DNA of 28,602 bases from Thermovenabulum sp049701175 (GTDB lineage: Bacteria; Bacillota; Thermosediminibacteria; Thermosediminibacterales; Thermosediminibacteraceae). Position numbers and translations under genes: made by a program. The notes below the pieces were generated by a model. The model saw nothing but the letters and a program-made list of their open reading frames with translations, was not told the origin of the DNA and searched no databases. Location: positions 1 through 28,602 of the forward strand of contig NZ_JBNATW010000030.1 of assembly GCF_049701175.1 (NCBI RefSeq), given 5' to 3'. The first letter of the stretch is position 1, and each line of letters opens with the position of its first letter. Of this stretch, positions 15,695 through 23,231 are shown one piece after another.

Positions 15695-16855
15695 ATGGAA
15701 AACACATTTCTATTGAGTTTTGGTGAATTGGGATTAAAGGGAGAAAATAGGCCGTATTTTGAAAGGATTTTAGTTCAAAATATCAGAGAAACCTTAAAAG
15801 GATTTGAAAATGTTGAAATTAAAAAGACCCATGGGAGGATTTATGTAAAAGCGTCGGGTGAGCAAGAAGAAATAATAAAAAGATTAAAAAAGGTTTTTGG
15901 AATTGTTGCAATAAGCCCTGCAAAAAGTTGTTCCCTTGATATCGAAGAGATAAAAAGGGCTGCGGTTGAAGCTATAAAAGAAATGGATTATAAGGGAAAA
16001 ACCTTTAAGGTGGAAACGAGAAGGCCTAATAAGTCTTTTCCCTTAAAGTCTCCCGAAATTAGCAAAATTGTAGGTGGCTTTATATTAAAAAATGTGGAAA
16101 GCATAAAAGTAGATGTTCACAATCCCGACATAGAGGTGGATGTAGAAGTAAGGGAAAGGGCTTTCGTTTACTGCAAGAAGGAAAAAGGACCTGGAGGGCT
16201 GCCCCTTGGTTCAAACGGCAGGGCAGTGCTTCTTTTATCCGGTGGAATAGATAGCCCAGTAGCAGGATATATGGTTATGAAGAGGGGAGTTAGGGTTTTT
16301 CCAGTGTATTTTCACAGCTTTCCTTTTACCAGCGATCGGGCAAAAGAAAAGGTTGTTGATTTATGCCGTGTTTTAGCGGGATATGCGGGGAAAGTTAAAC
16401 TTCATGTTGTAAATTTTACTGATATATTGAAGGAAATAGCAGAAAAAGGTAAAGAAGAGTACTTGACAATACTCATGAGAAGGATGATGGTGCGGATTTC
16501 CCAGGAAATAGCAAGCAGGTTGGGTGCAAAAGCCCTTATTACCGGTGAAAGCATAGGTCAAGTTGCAAGCCAGACAATGGAATCCCTATTTTGTACGAAT
16601 GAAGTGGCAAAACTTCCAATTTTAAGGCCCCTTATAGGTTTTGACAAACAGGAGATTATCGAGATTGCTCAAAGGATCGGTACCTACGATATTTCTATAA
16701 GGCCCTATGAGGACTGCTGTACTGTTTTTGTGCCCGAACACCCTGCTACAAGGCCAAAATTAGAATCAATAAAAAAGGTAGAAGCCGTTTTTGACGTAGA
16801 GGAAATGACTAAAAGGGGAATGAAAGATTTGGAAATTATAGAAATTACCGGGTAA
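15695..16855 (+). CDS. thiI: tRNA 4-thiouridine synthase ThiI
   Basis: ThiI activates uridine 8 of tRNA with ATP and inserts sulfur to form 4-thiouridine, a near-UV sensor. The 386-residue protein has an N-terminal ferredoxin-like and THUMP region (about 1-165, with THGRIYV), the PP-loop SGGIDSP at 182-188, and ITGESIGQVASQT in the adenylation domain. Cys341 and Cys342 lie in YEDCCTVF, the conserved region that includes the catalytic Cys344 of the E. coli enzyme. The C-terminal rhodanese domain of E. coli ThiI is absent, as in most Gram-positive and archaeal forms, so sulfur should come straight from the upstream cysteine desulfurase. Confidence 0.96.
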   Translation: MENTFLLSFGELGLKGENRPYFERILVQNIRETLKGFENVEIKKTHGRIYVKASGEQEEIIKRLKKVFGIVAISPAKSCSLDIEEIKRAAVEAIKEMDYKGKTFKVETRRPNKSFPLKSPEISKIVGGFILKNVESIKVDVHNPDIEVDVEVRERAFVYCKKEKGPGGLPLGSNGRAVLLLSGGIDSPVAGYMVMKRGVRVFPVYFHSFPFTSDRAKEKVVDLCRVLAGYAGKVKLHVVNFTDILKEIAEKGKEEYLTILMRRMMVRISQEIASRLGAKALITGESIGQVASQTMESLFCTNEVAKLPILRPLIGFDKQEIIEIAQRIGTYDISIRPYEDCCTVFVPEHPATRPKLESIKKVEAVFDVEEMTKRGMKDLEIIEITG

Positions 16856-16897
16856 ATTAAGAGCTATAAATTTATTAAAACGATAAGGGGATGCAAT

Positions 16898-18592
16898 ATG
16901 AAAGTAGTTTTAGTAGGCATTAATTCAAAATATGTGCATACAAATTTAGCTATTCGGAATTTGAAAGCCTATTTTGAGAAAAATTATTGGATTGATGACA
17001 TAAAAATTTATATATTTGAAGCTACAATAAATGATATATTGGATGATATTTTAGAAAGAATAGTAGATTTTAAGCCCGATGTTATCGGGTTTTCTTTATA
17101 CATCTGGAATTTCAACCAGGTAATATATCTTGCTGAAAATCTAAAAAAGGTTAAACCTGAAGTTAAAGTTATCTTGGGAGGACCTGAAGCTTCTTACGAT
17201 GTAGAAGGTTTATTGAAAAAAGATTTTATAGATTTTGTTGTTATTGGCGAGGGTGAAGAAGCATTTTCAAGGCTTTTATTAGCTTTAAATGGAGGCGGAA
17301 GTTTTGAAGAAGTAGACGGCATAGCCTTTAAAAAGGCTGAAAGTATAATTGTAAAAAATCCTTTAAAATATGTGGACTTAAATTTAATACCCCTTTCTTA
17401 TGAAGAGGATTTGGATTTTAAAAACAGGATAATTTACTATGAAACATCAAGGGGGTGCCCTTTTAATTGCGCTTTTTGTTTATCTTCCCTTGACCGAAAA
17501 GTGAGAGAAGCGGACTTGGAAAAGGTAGAGAAGGATTTGAGATTATTGGTAAATAAAAAGGCAAGGGTTATAAAGTTTGTGGACAGGTCATTTAACTATA
17601 ACATCGACAGGGCTTTAAAAATAGTAAATATATTTAAAAAAATTGGAGGAGATACAATTTTTCATTGCGAAATTAATCCGGAACTTGTAAGTGAGGAATT
17701 TGCAGCCAATTTAGAGGGATTGCAAAAAAAACTTCATTTTGAATTAGGAATACAAACCACTAATCCTCTTGCCCTTGAAGAAATTAGGAGAAACAAGGAT
17801 GTAGAAAAAGCTATAGAAGGGATAAAGATATTAAAAGATAAAGAAGTCCCTATACATGTGGATTTAATTGCGGGACTTCCTTATGATGATTTTGAAAGTT
17901 TTAAGGAAGCTTTTAACAAAGTATACAATTTAAAACCCGATGAATTGCAGCTGGGTTTTTTGAAATTGTTAAAAGGAACTATGTTAAGGGAAAGGGCAAA
18001 AGAATACGGAATTGTATTTAGGTCTCAACCACCTTATGAAATACTATATAATAATTGGATGAGTTATGAAGAATTGTCAATTTTAAAAGGTATTGCCAGA
18101 TTGATAGATAAATTTTATAACAGTCATAGATTTGACAATACATTGTCTTACTTAGAAAAAAATTTTGAAAGCCCCTTCGATTTATGTCTTTCATTATATA
18201 GATTTTTAAAAAATGAAAATTTCTTTATGCGGGAATATTCCTTGGAATCTCTTTATGAAAAACTTTATTATTTTGCAAAAGCACAAAACCTTGATTTGCT
18301 TTACATCAAAGACTTAATGAGATATGATTATTTACTTTCTGGCGGCAAAGGGAAGTTGCCATCAATTTTAAGTGATGATGAAGAAAAGCAAAAAGAATTA
18401 GTTAAGAATTTTTTAAGGGATAAAGAAAGGCTGGTAAAAATTTTTAAAAACAGATTTACAGCTTCTGAAATTATGAAGAATTTAAATGCTGCGTATTTTG
18501 TATTCGATGTGCCTGAAAACCAAAAAAAAGAAAACATAATTTTGATGCTGATACAAAAGGGAGAAAAGGAAACGGTAAAGGTATATATATAA
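16898..18592 (+). CDS. B12-binding-domain radical SAM protein (DUF4080-like)
   Basis: This 564-residue protein has an N-terminal Rossmann-like cobalamin-binding region (about 1-130, with GINSKYVHTNLAIRNL, VIGFSLYIWN, ILGGPEASY and VVIGEGE). A radical SAM barrel follows with the cluster triad Cys187, Cys191 and Cys194 (CPFNCAFC), and the FVDRSFN and GLPYDDF motifs of this group. A C-terminal region of about 200 residues lacks motifs I can assign but fits the DUF4080 extension. Substrate and reaction are unknown; relatives are methyltransferases or other radical enzymes. AAGGGG precedes the ATG. It begins 42 nt after thiI on the same strand and its stop lies 6 nt from the stop of the converging ferritin-like gene, with no terminator seen. 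Confidence 0.88.
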   Translation: MKVVLVGINSKYVHTNLAIRNLKAYFEKNYWIDDIKIYIFEATINDILDDILERIVDFKPDVIGFSLYIWNFNQVIYLAENLKKVKPEVKVILGGPEASYDVEGLLKKDFIDFVVIGEGEEAFSRLLLALNGGGSFEEVDGIAFKKAESIIVKNPLKYVDLNLIPLSYEEDLDFKNRIIYYETSRGCPFNCAFCLSSLDRKVREADLEKVEKDLRLLVNKKARVIKFVDRSFNYNIDRALKIVNIFKKIGGDTIFHCEINPELVSEEFAANLEGLQKKLHFELGIQTTNPLALEEIRRNKDVEKAIEGIKILKDKEVPIHVDLIAGLPYDDFESFKEAFNKVYNLKPDELQLGFLKLLKGTMLRERAKEYGIVFRSQPPYEILYNNWMSYEELSILKGIARLIDKFYNSHRFDNTLSYLEKNFESPFDLCLSLYRFLKNENFFMREYSLESLYEKLYYFAKAQNLDLLYIKDLMRYDYLLSGGKGKLPSILSDDEEKQKELVKNFLRDKERLVKIFKNRFTASEIMKNLNAAYFVFDVPENQKKENIILMLIQKGEKETVKVYI

Positions 18593-18598
18593 AATTTA

Positions 18599-19096
18599 TT
18601 AAACTGATCTGCCAAAAAGTTTATTATAGGCTTTTTCAAAAAGCATTGCGTGGCGTTCTTCGTCTTTTGCAAACTTAAGAAGCATGTATTTAATTTTTGG
18701 GTCATTTATGTTTTGCGCCTGTTCTCGGTACCTTTTTGCAGCAAAAGTTTCATCTTCGATATTTTTTAATAATATTTTTTCAAGATCCCTTTCATAACTT
18801 ACATATTTTGCATTAAAATAATTCATGTACCAAAATCGAGGGTCAAAACCTGAGTCCCAAATAGCTGTGCCTAAACCTTCCAGATGTCCCATTTCATCTA
18901 TGGAAATTTTCTTTAATAAATTTTTAACTTTATTATTGTCAACTACTATGGATTGATAGGTGTATTGAAGTATTGCTGTTAATTCGCTGCTTTGTCCTGC
19001 GTAGTCTTCGTAAAGGTATTTTATATACATTTTATTGCTATTTTCTGTTAATTGGGAAAAAATTTTTTCATCATTATCCCATAAAATTTCATTCAT
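18599..19096 (-). CDS. Ferritin-like diiron/dimanganese-domain protein
   Basis: This 165-residue protein has four predicted helices with the carboxylate/histidine spacing of ferritin-like metal sites: Glu38 in SSELTAILQYTYQ, E68-x-x-H71 in DEMGHLEGLG, Glu114/Glu116 in IEDETFAAKRY, and E146-x-x-H149 in DEERHAML. It resembles rubrerythrin-like and Mn-catalase-like proteins but has no rubredoxin domain. It may act in peroxide removal or metal handling, or in the coat as CotJC-like proteins do; I cannot choose from sequence. The start is preceded by GAGGAGGGG and five T, and this ribosome site is inside a hairpin. The ZIP transporter gene lies directly upstream on the same strand. Confidence 0.85.
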   Translation of the reverse strand: MNEILWDNDEKIFSQLTENSNKMYIKYLYEDYAGQSSELTAILQYTYQSIVVDNNKVKNLLKKISIDEMGHLEGLGTAIWDSGFDPRFWYMNYFNAKYVSYERDLEKILLKNIEDETFAAKRYREQAQNINDPKIKYMLLKFAKDEERHAMLFEKAYNKLFGRSV

Positions 19097-19101
19097 AAAA
19101 A

Positions 19102-19134
19102 CCCCTCCTCACTAATATATTATTTAAGGAGGGG
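19102..19134 (-). promoter_or_regulatory. Terminator-like hairpin sequestering the ribosome site of the ferritin-like gene
   Basis: Read on the minus strand, CCCCTCCT (19134-19127) pairs perfectly with AGGAGGGG (19109-19102) across a 17-nt AT-rich loop, and is followed by five T and then the ATG at 19096. The 3' arm is the ribosome binding site itself. The structure could terminate read-through from the ZIP gene or hide the ribosome site. Confidence 0.65.
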
Positions 19135-19145
19135 ATAAAAAGTGA

Positions 19146-19850
19146 CTAACCCAATATCCTACTTAATAAAAATGCCGTTAAAAATCCTGCGAGGAGCCCC
19201 AAATTTTCCAAACCATTTCCTATTATATTTGCTTTAGGAATCATATCAGTGCTTGTCATGAATAAGATAGCACCGCCCGTGAAAGCCATAATCATTCCAT
19301 GCCAAAGGTTTCCCAAGCCTTTTAATAAATAGTAACCTGATAAAGCACAGAAGGGATCCAAAATAGCAAGCAAAAAACTCAAAACAATAGCAGTCTTTTT
19401 TGTAAAGTTTCCTTCGTTGATTAATTCAAAATTAGAAGAGATTCCCTCCGGTATATTGTGTAAAAAGATTGATAGAGCAAGCACTATCCCAAGCTTTCCG
19501 GAATTAGTTGCAAAACCTATACCCATACTGAGACTTTCTGCTATATCATCGAGTGTTGTGCCCAATATTATACCAACGCCTTTTGCTATATATTTTTCTA
19601 AAAGTTTTTCTATAATATAAAAAATTATACCGCCGAGAATAAATGCGATAGAAGTAAAGACGGGTCCTGAAAATCTGTAAGCTTCATGCATTAGTGAAAA
19701 GGATATTACTGCAAGGAGTACACCCGAACCAAAGGTCAATACAAAAGCGATGACTTTGTCGGGAAGCCTTTTTGTACCGATGTAGCCTCCTAAGATAACG
19801 GCAAGACCTGAAAGGGAGCTGTACAAAAAAATCTTCAAAAAAGTTTCCAT
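19146..19850 (-). CDS. ZIP-family divalent metal transporter
   Basis: This 234-residue integral membrane protein has about seven to eight hydrophobic segments. It carries the ZIP metal-path motifs: Asp101, Asp102 and Glu105 in LDDIAESLSMG (fourth helix) and HNIPEG at 131-136 (fifth helix). Short loops and a length of about 230 residues fit the compact bacterial ZIP group. It probably moves Zn, Fe or Mn across the cytoplasmic membrane; the metal cannot be stated. AGAGGTGG precedes ATG 19850. The ferritin-like diiron protein gene starts 49 nt downstream on the same strand, so metal supply and a metal-using protein may be linked. That link is inference. Confidence 0.9.
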   Translation of the reverse strand: METFLKIFLYSSLSGLAVILGGYIGTKRLPDKVIAFVLTFGSGVLLAVISFSLMHEAYRFSGPVFTSIAFILGGIIFYIIEKLLEKYIAKGVGIILGTTLDDIAESLSMGIGFATNSGKLGIVLALSIFLHNIPEGISSNFELINEGNFTKKTAIVLSFLLAILDPFCALSGYYLLKGLGNLWHGMIMAFTGGAILFMTSTDMIPKANIIGNGLENLGLLAGFLTAFLLSRILG

Positions 19851-20016
19851 AAGCCACCTCTTAAGGAAGGATTTAGGTATTAAATGTGGAATATAATCAT
19901 ATTATTATTTTATATTTTCCAATAAAAAGGATTAATATTTTTAAAGATCGATTAGTCGTAGCGAAGCGAAGTGAGTCTTTTTTCGTTTTTTGTATAAAAT
20001 TTTCGGGGGGGTCACG

Positions 20017-20166
20017 ATGCCGTATACCACATGCCCGTATTGCAACAAAAAATCATATTCTGCAGCGGATCTAAAAGTATGGATTTGTCCTTATTGTGGT
20101 ATGAAAGTTGAAGAAAAGGATAAGGAAGAGGAAGATAGCCAAATAAAACAAGAGCAGGGTATATAA
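20017..20166 (+). CDS. Small zinc-ribbon protein, 49 residues
   Basis: This short gene was found by eye. It encodes 49 residues with two knuckles, CPYC (Cys6/Cys9) and CPYC (Cys24/Cys27), spaced as in a classical zinc ribbon, then a highly charged tail (KVEEKDKEEEDSQ). A G7 tract (20005-20011) is a well-placed ribosome site before ATG 20017, and a terminator overlaps the stop codon, both supporting expression. The function is not recognised; such mini-ribbons often bind RNA polymerase, ribosomes or another protein. It stands alone between the divergent ZIP gene and the converging Na/Pi transporter gene. TATAAA at 19993-19998 could be a -10, but I see no convincing -35. Confidence 0.8.
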   Translation: MPYTTCPYCNKKSYSAADLKVWICPYCGMKVEEKDKEEEDSQIKQEQGI

Positions 20167-20186
20167 ACCTTGCTCTTTTATTTTTA
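20151..20186. terminator. Terminator overlapping the zinc-ribbon stop codon, probably bidirectional
   Basis: AGAGCAGGGT (20151-20160) pairs with ACCTTGCTCT (20167-20176) over 10 bp with one G-T wobble; the 6-nt loop contains the TAA stop. TTTATTTTT follows on the + strand. The minus strand has a usable T-rich tail for the converging Na/Pi transporter gene. Confidence 0.8.
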
Positions 20187-20197
20187 CTTTAATATTT

Positions 20198-21829
20198 TTA
20201 CCATACTTGTGGTCTTTTATAATTTTTATCAAATTTTAAAATATAAGATGCGAGGTTGAAAGCATGGTCGCCTATTCTTTCTAAGTTGCTTATCACATCA
20301 AGGAAAATTACTCCCGAACTAGGATTGCATGCCCCTTCATTCAACCTTTTAATGTGATTTTCCCTCAATCTTTTATCCATTTCATCTATATTGTCTTCTT
20401 CTATTACTACCTTATTTGCCAGTTTTGAATCGTTATATAGGAAAGAATTTATGGCATTATTTAAGCTTTCAAAAACTAAATCGGACATTTCTTTAAGTTC
20501 TTTTAAAGCACTCTCTGTAAAGGGCAGGTGGTTTTCATTTTTATATTCAGCAAGTTCTAGAAGATTTTCTGCGTGATCTCCAACCCTTTCCATATCATTT
20601 ACTGCGTTAATCATGTCGGCAATGAGCCTTGATTCATCAGAAGATAAAGGTTTTTGGGAAAGCATTGCTAAAAATCTTGTAGTTTCCCTTGCTAATTCAT
20701 TTATAACCGCTTCTTTTTCAAAGACTTTGCGTACATCCTTTTCGTTGTAATTAATGAATAATTTCATTGTATCAATAACATTCTCAAGAGCAAGGGTGCC
20801 CATTCGTGCTATTTCTTTTCTAACCTGTGCAAAGGCAATAGAGGGAGTTTCAAGGAGTCTATCGTCTATGTATTTGACACCATGTTCCACTACATCGGGT
20901 TTACCGGGAAGTGCTAAAGTTACAAGCCTTACTAAATATGCAGAAAAGGGAAGCTGAATAATGGTATTAATTGTGTTAAAGAGCGTATGAGCATTAGCTA
21001 TCTGCCTTACAGGGTCGGATGAAGTCATTACTACAATAGATTTATATAATGGTAAAATTGTCATAAAAATAATTGTCCCTATTATATTAAACAATAGGTG
21101 AATTAAAGCAGCCCTTTTTGCGGTAATATTGGTACCAATACTTGCCAAAAGTGCTGTAACACAAGTTCCTATATTGTCGCCAAAGAGAATTGGCAGGGCT
21201 ATGGAAATATTTACTATGCCTTGGCTGGCAAGGGCTTGAAGTATTCCTATGGTTGCACTGCTTGATTGAATTAGACCTGTTGTTAAAGCCCCGACCAAAA
21301 CTCCCAGCAGTGGAGTTTTGCCGAATTGAGCCATGAAATCTACAAAAGCCTGTGACTTAGCAAGGGGTTTTAAGGCTACTTCCATTGTTTGCATTCCATA
21401 AAACAAAAGGCCGAATCCCAAAACAACCTGTCCTAAAAATTTTTGCGATTTATTTTTGCCGAACATATGAAGAGCAGTCCCAATACCGATGGCGGGAAGA
21501 GCAAGTTTTGTCAGTTTGAAAGCAATAAGCTGAGCGGTCATAGTTGTGCCTATGTTTGCACCCATTATTACCCCTGCTGCCTGGTATAAATCCATTATAC
21601 CAGCATTGACAAGCCCTACCACCATTACTGTAGTGGCGCTGCTTGATTGGATTATTGCGGTTACAACTGCACCTACAATAACTCCTAAAACTCTATTTCT
21701 TGTCAAAAGTTCTAAAATGTTTTTTAATCTGTTTCCAGCTGCTTTTTCGAGCCCTTCCCCCATTAGCTTCATTCCGTAAATAAAGAGGCCTAACCCTCCA
21801 AGCAAGGTAAGCAACTGTTCGAGACTCAA
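20198..21829 (-). CDS. Na/Pi cotransporter-family protein with PhoU-like domain
   Basis: This 543-residue membrane protein belongs to the NptA/YjbB-type Na/Pi cotransporter family. It has two inverted-repeat halves, each with the QSSSAT signature (61-66 and 188-193), and conserved GANIGTT and GDNIGTC motifs. The C-terminal cytosolic region from about 340 to the end has PhoU-like helices (DMERVGDHAENL and NLERIGDHAFNL). Family roles include phosphate uptake or export and, with the PhoU domain, phosphate sensing. The start is TTG at 21829: AGGAGTGG lies 7 nt upstream, and the nearby ATG at 21836 is out of frame. The leader holds an extended -10 promoter and a perfect palindrome, so it is probably repressed by an unidentified regulator. 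Confidence 0.94.
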   Translation of the reverse strand: MSLEQLLTLLGGLGLFIYGMKLMGEGLEKAAGNRLKNILELLTRNRVLGVIVGAVVTAIIQSSSATTVMVVGLVNAGIMDLYQAAGVIMGANIGTTMTAQLIAFKLTKLALPAIGIGTALHMFGKNKSQKFLGQVVLGFGLLFYGMQTMEVALKPLAKSQAFVDFMAQFGKTPLLGVLVGALTTGLIQSSSATIGILQALASQGIVNISIALPILFGDNIGTCVTALLASIGTNITAKRAALIHLLFNIIGTIIFMTILPLYKSIVVMTSSDPVRQIANAHTLFNTINTIIQLPFSAYLVRLVTLALPGKPDVVEHGVKYIDDRLLETPSIAFAQVRKEIARMGTLALENVIDTMKLFINYNEKDVRKVFEKEAVINELARETTRFLAMLSQKPLSSDESRLIADMINAVNDMERVGDHAENLLELAEYKNENHLPFTESALKELKEMSDLVFESLNNAINSFLYNDSKLANKVVIEEDNIDEMDKRLRENHIKRLNEGACNPSSGVIFLDVISNLERIGDHAFNLASYILKFDKNYKRPQVW

Positions 21830-21858
21830 AAAGCATCCACTCCTATCTCAAAAACATA

Positions 21859-21876
21859 TTTTGTAAGTTTACAAAA
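21859..21876. promoter_or_regulatory. Perfect 18-bp palindrome, probable operator
   Basis: TTTTGTAA (21859-21866), GT, TTACAAAA (21869-21876): eight-base arms with no mismatch. It lies at the expected transcription start of the Na/Pi transporter gene (minus strand), just downstream of the -10, a typical repressor position. As RNA it would be a weak AT hairpin, so a protein-bound DNA site is more likely. Confidence 0.6.
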
Positions 21877-21878
21877 AT

Positions 21879-21887
21879 ATTATAACA
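21879..21887 (-). promoter_or_regulatory. Extended -10 promoter of the Na/Pi transporter gene
   Basis: On the minus strand TGTTATAAT gives a perfect TGnTATAAT extended -10. No good -35 is seen, which extended -10 promoters can tolerate. It lies about 50 nt before the TTG start. Confidence 0.6.
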
Positions 21888-21930
21888 GAAAAATTAAATA
21901 AAGGCATTAATCAAAAACTATAAAATAAAA

Positions 21931-21952
21931 AAGGGATTATTAATAACCCCTT
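21931..21952 (-). terminator. Terminator of the small membrane protein gene
   Basis: On the minus strand AAGGGGTTATT and AATAATCCCTT form a hairpin with one G-T wobble and a TTAA loop, followed by TTTTATTTTA. The stop codon (21940-21942) lies within the stem-loop, so the coding end and terminator are fused. Confidence 0.7.
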
Positions 21953-22254
21953 CTAAATTTAAAGATTTTTACTTTTCTTTGAAAATTAAGTTTTGGAAGA
22001 CCGACAATTTTAATGTTTTCCTTTAAATATTCAAATAAGGATGCAGTTAAAAAACAAATAAGAGCACCTATAATTACGCTGAATATAACCGAATTGCCGT
22101 GATTTAAAGCCAATTCCAAATTTAAGCCCAAGGTTGCCGGTAAGCCAACGATGTTTCTATAATTTCCTAAAATATCTGTAAAGTATGGAATCCACGAAAT
22201 AAATCCCCATAAAATTCCAAGCAACAATCCTTTTTTTTGAATTCCAGAAATCAT
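21940..22254 (-). CDS. Small two-helix membrane protein, unknown function
   Basis: The 104-residue protein has two probable membrane helices at about 8-25 (LLLGILWGFISWIPYF) and 54-75 (SVIFSVIIGALICFLTASLF), and a basic C-terminal tail (RKVKIFKFRRGY) that should lie in the cytosol. I do not recognise the family. ATG 22254 is chosen because GGAGGTGGAAAC directly precedes it; a longer in-frame start at 22299 would place that ribosome site inside the gene. It diverges from the PdaB-like deacetylase across a 125-nt gap and shares an identical ribosome-site sequence with it, so a shared sporulation role is possible but unproven. Confidence 0.72.
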   Translation of the reverse strand: MISGIQKKGLLLGILWGFISWIPYFTDILGNYRNIVGLPATLGLNLELALNHGNSVIFSVIIGALICFLTASLFEYLKENIKIVGLPKLNFQRKVKIFKFRRGY

Positions 22255-22379
22255 GTTTCCACCTCCAAAAGGTAATAGGCTTATTAAATAAATATTCAAA
22301 AATTTTATATCGTATTCGACAAAAAATCATAATTTTAAAATCCATTGAATAATGATTTATTAGTATTGGAGGTGGAAAT

Positions 22380-23147
22380 GTGAAGAAAGATCATAGAAAA
22401 AGATTTATGGTAATTATTAATTTGATAATAATTATTTTTTTATTTTATTGCTTTTATATTTCCAATTACGAAAACGCAATAAAGGTTTTTTCTTTTTTCG
22501 ACAGATTAATTCCTATATACAGGGTTGAGGCTCAGGAAAAAAGGATTGCAATATCTTTTGATGCTGCTTGGGGTGCAGACCAAACACCAGAAATATTAGA
22601 GATATTAAAAAAATATAATGTAAAAACAACCTTCTTTTTGGTTAAAATATGGATGGATAAATATCCCGAGATGACAAGGCTCATTGCATCGGAAGGCCAT
22701 GAAGTAGGGAATCATTCGGCAACACATCCTCATATGGGAAAGCTTTCAAAGGAAGAAATTATAAAAGAAATTCAAACAACTCATAATAGGATAAAAGAGC
22801 TAACAGGCCAGGACTGCAAAGTATTTAGGCCGCCTTTTGGAGATTACAGCGACACATTAATAAAAACAGCACAAGAACTCGGTTATTATGTAATACAATG
22901 GGATGTGGATTCCTTAGACTGGAAGAACTTAAGTGCCTCTGCGATATACGATAGGGTCATAAAGAGAGTAAAGCCCGGTTCGATAGTACTTTTCCACAAT
23001 AACGGCAAAAACACTCCTCAAGCTCTAAAAATGATTCTTCCTGAATTAAAAAAACAAGGGTATGAAATAATACCCGTTTCAGCTCTCCTTATTAAAGGGG
23101 ATTATTACATAGAAAAATCTAATGGGGAAATGAGAAAAAGGCTTTGA
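22380..23147 (+). CDS. PdaB-like polysaccharide deacetylase
   Basis: This is a CE4-family deacetylase of 255 residues with one N-terminal membrane anchor (about 9-27), placing the enzyme outside the membrane. Motifs are ISFDAAWGADQTPEIL (catalytic base Asp61), the metal-binding NHSATH (His112 and His116), RPPFGDY, the WDVDSLDW region and LFHNNGKNTP (His206). The FDAAWG wording and size fit the PdaB sporulation subgroup, which acts on spore peptidoglycan or related glycans; this subgroup assignment is inference. The start is GTG 22380: the ATG at 22378 would be followed at once by TGA. GGAGGTGG is well spaced. A separate promoter follows, so the two-component genes downstream are a different unit. 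Confidence 0.9.
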   Translation: MKKDHRKRFMVIINLIIIIFLFYCFYISNYENAIKVFSFFDRLIPIYRVEAQEKRIAISFDAAWGADQTPEILEILKKYNVKTTFFLVKIWMDKYPEMTRLIASEGHEVGNHSATHPHMGKLSKEEIIKEIQTTHNRIKELTGQDCKVFRPPFGDYSDTLIKTAQELGYYVIQWDVDSLDWKNLSASAIYDRVIKRVKPGSIVLFHNNGKNTPQALKMILPELKKQGYEIIPVSALLIKGDYYIEKSNGEMRKRL

Positions 23148-23157
23148 AATAAAATTG

Positions 23158-23187
23158 TTGACGTTTTGTATTTTGTAAAATTATAAT
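23158..23187 (+). promoter_or_regulatory. Sigma-A-type promoter of the two-component operon
   Basis: TTGACG (23158-23163), 18-nt spacer and a perfect TATAAT (23182-23187), 45 nt before the response regulator start. No terminator is visible between the deacetylase gene and this promoter. Confidence 0.75.
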
Positions 23188-23231
23188 GGTTGTAGGAGTT
23201 AAGTTCTTTTTTTTTATAAGGGGTTGGTTGT

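Noticed and set aside
18328..18705. 125-codon minus-strand frame overlapping the radical SAM gene end
   Set aside because: It overlaps two well-supported genes (radical SAM and ferritin-like) and has low-complexity Phe/Ser/Lys composition.
19955..19985. Possible terminator ending in T6 upstream of the zinc-ribbon gene
   Set aside because: The preceding GCGAAGCGAAG sequence does not form a self-complementary stem, so only the T run supports it.
19886..20074. 62-codon frame overlapping the zinc-ribbon start
   Set aside because: It lacks a ribosome site and domain features. The overlapping 20017-20166 frame has a ribosome site, Cys4 motif and terminator.
22157..22345. Minus-strand frame overlapping the small membrane protein
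   Set aside because: Another frame of the same strand has GGAGGTGG well placed before ATG 22254 and encodes plausible membrane helices; this one has neither.
22268..22367. Sporulation-type promoters for the PdaB-like and small membrane genes
   Set aside because: TGAATA (22346) and CATAATTT (22328) resemble sigma-G and sigma-E elements, but partner elements at proper spacing are absent.
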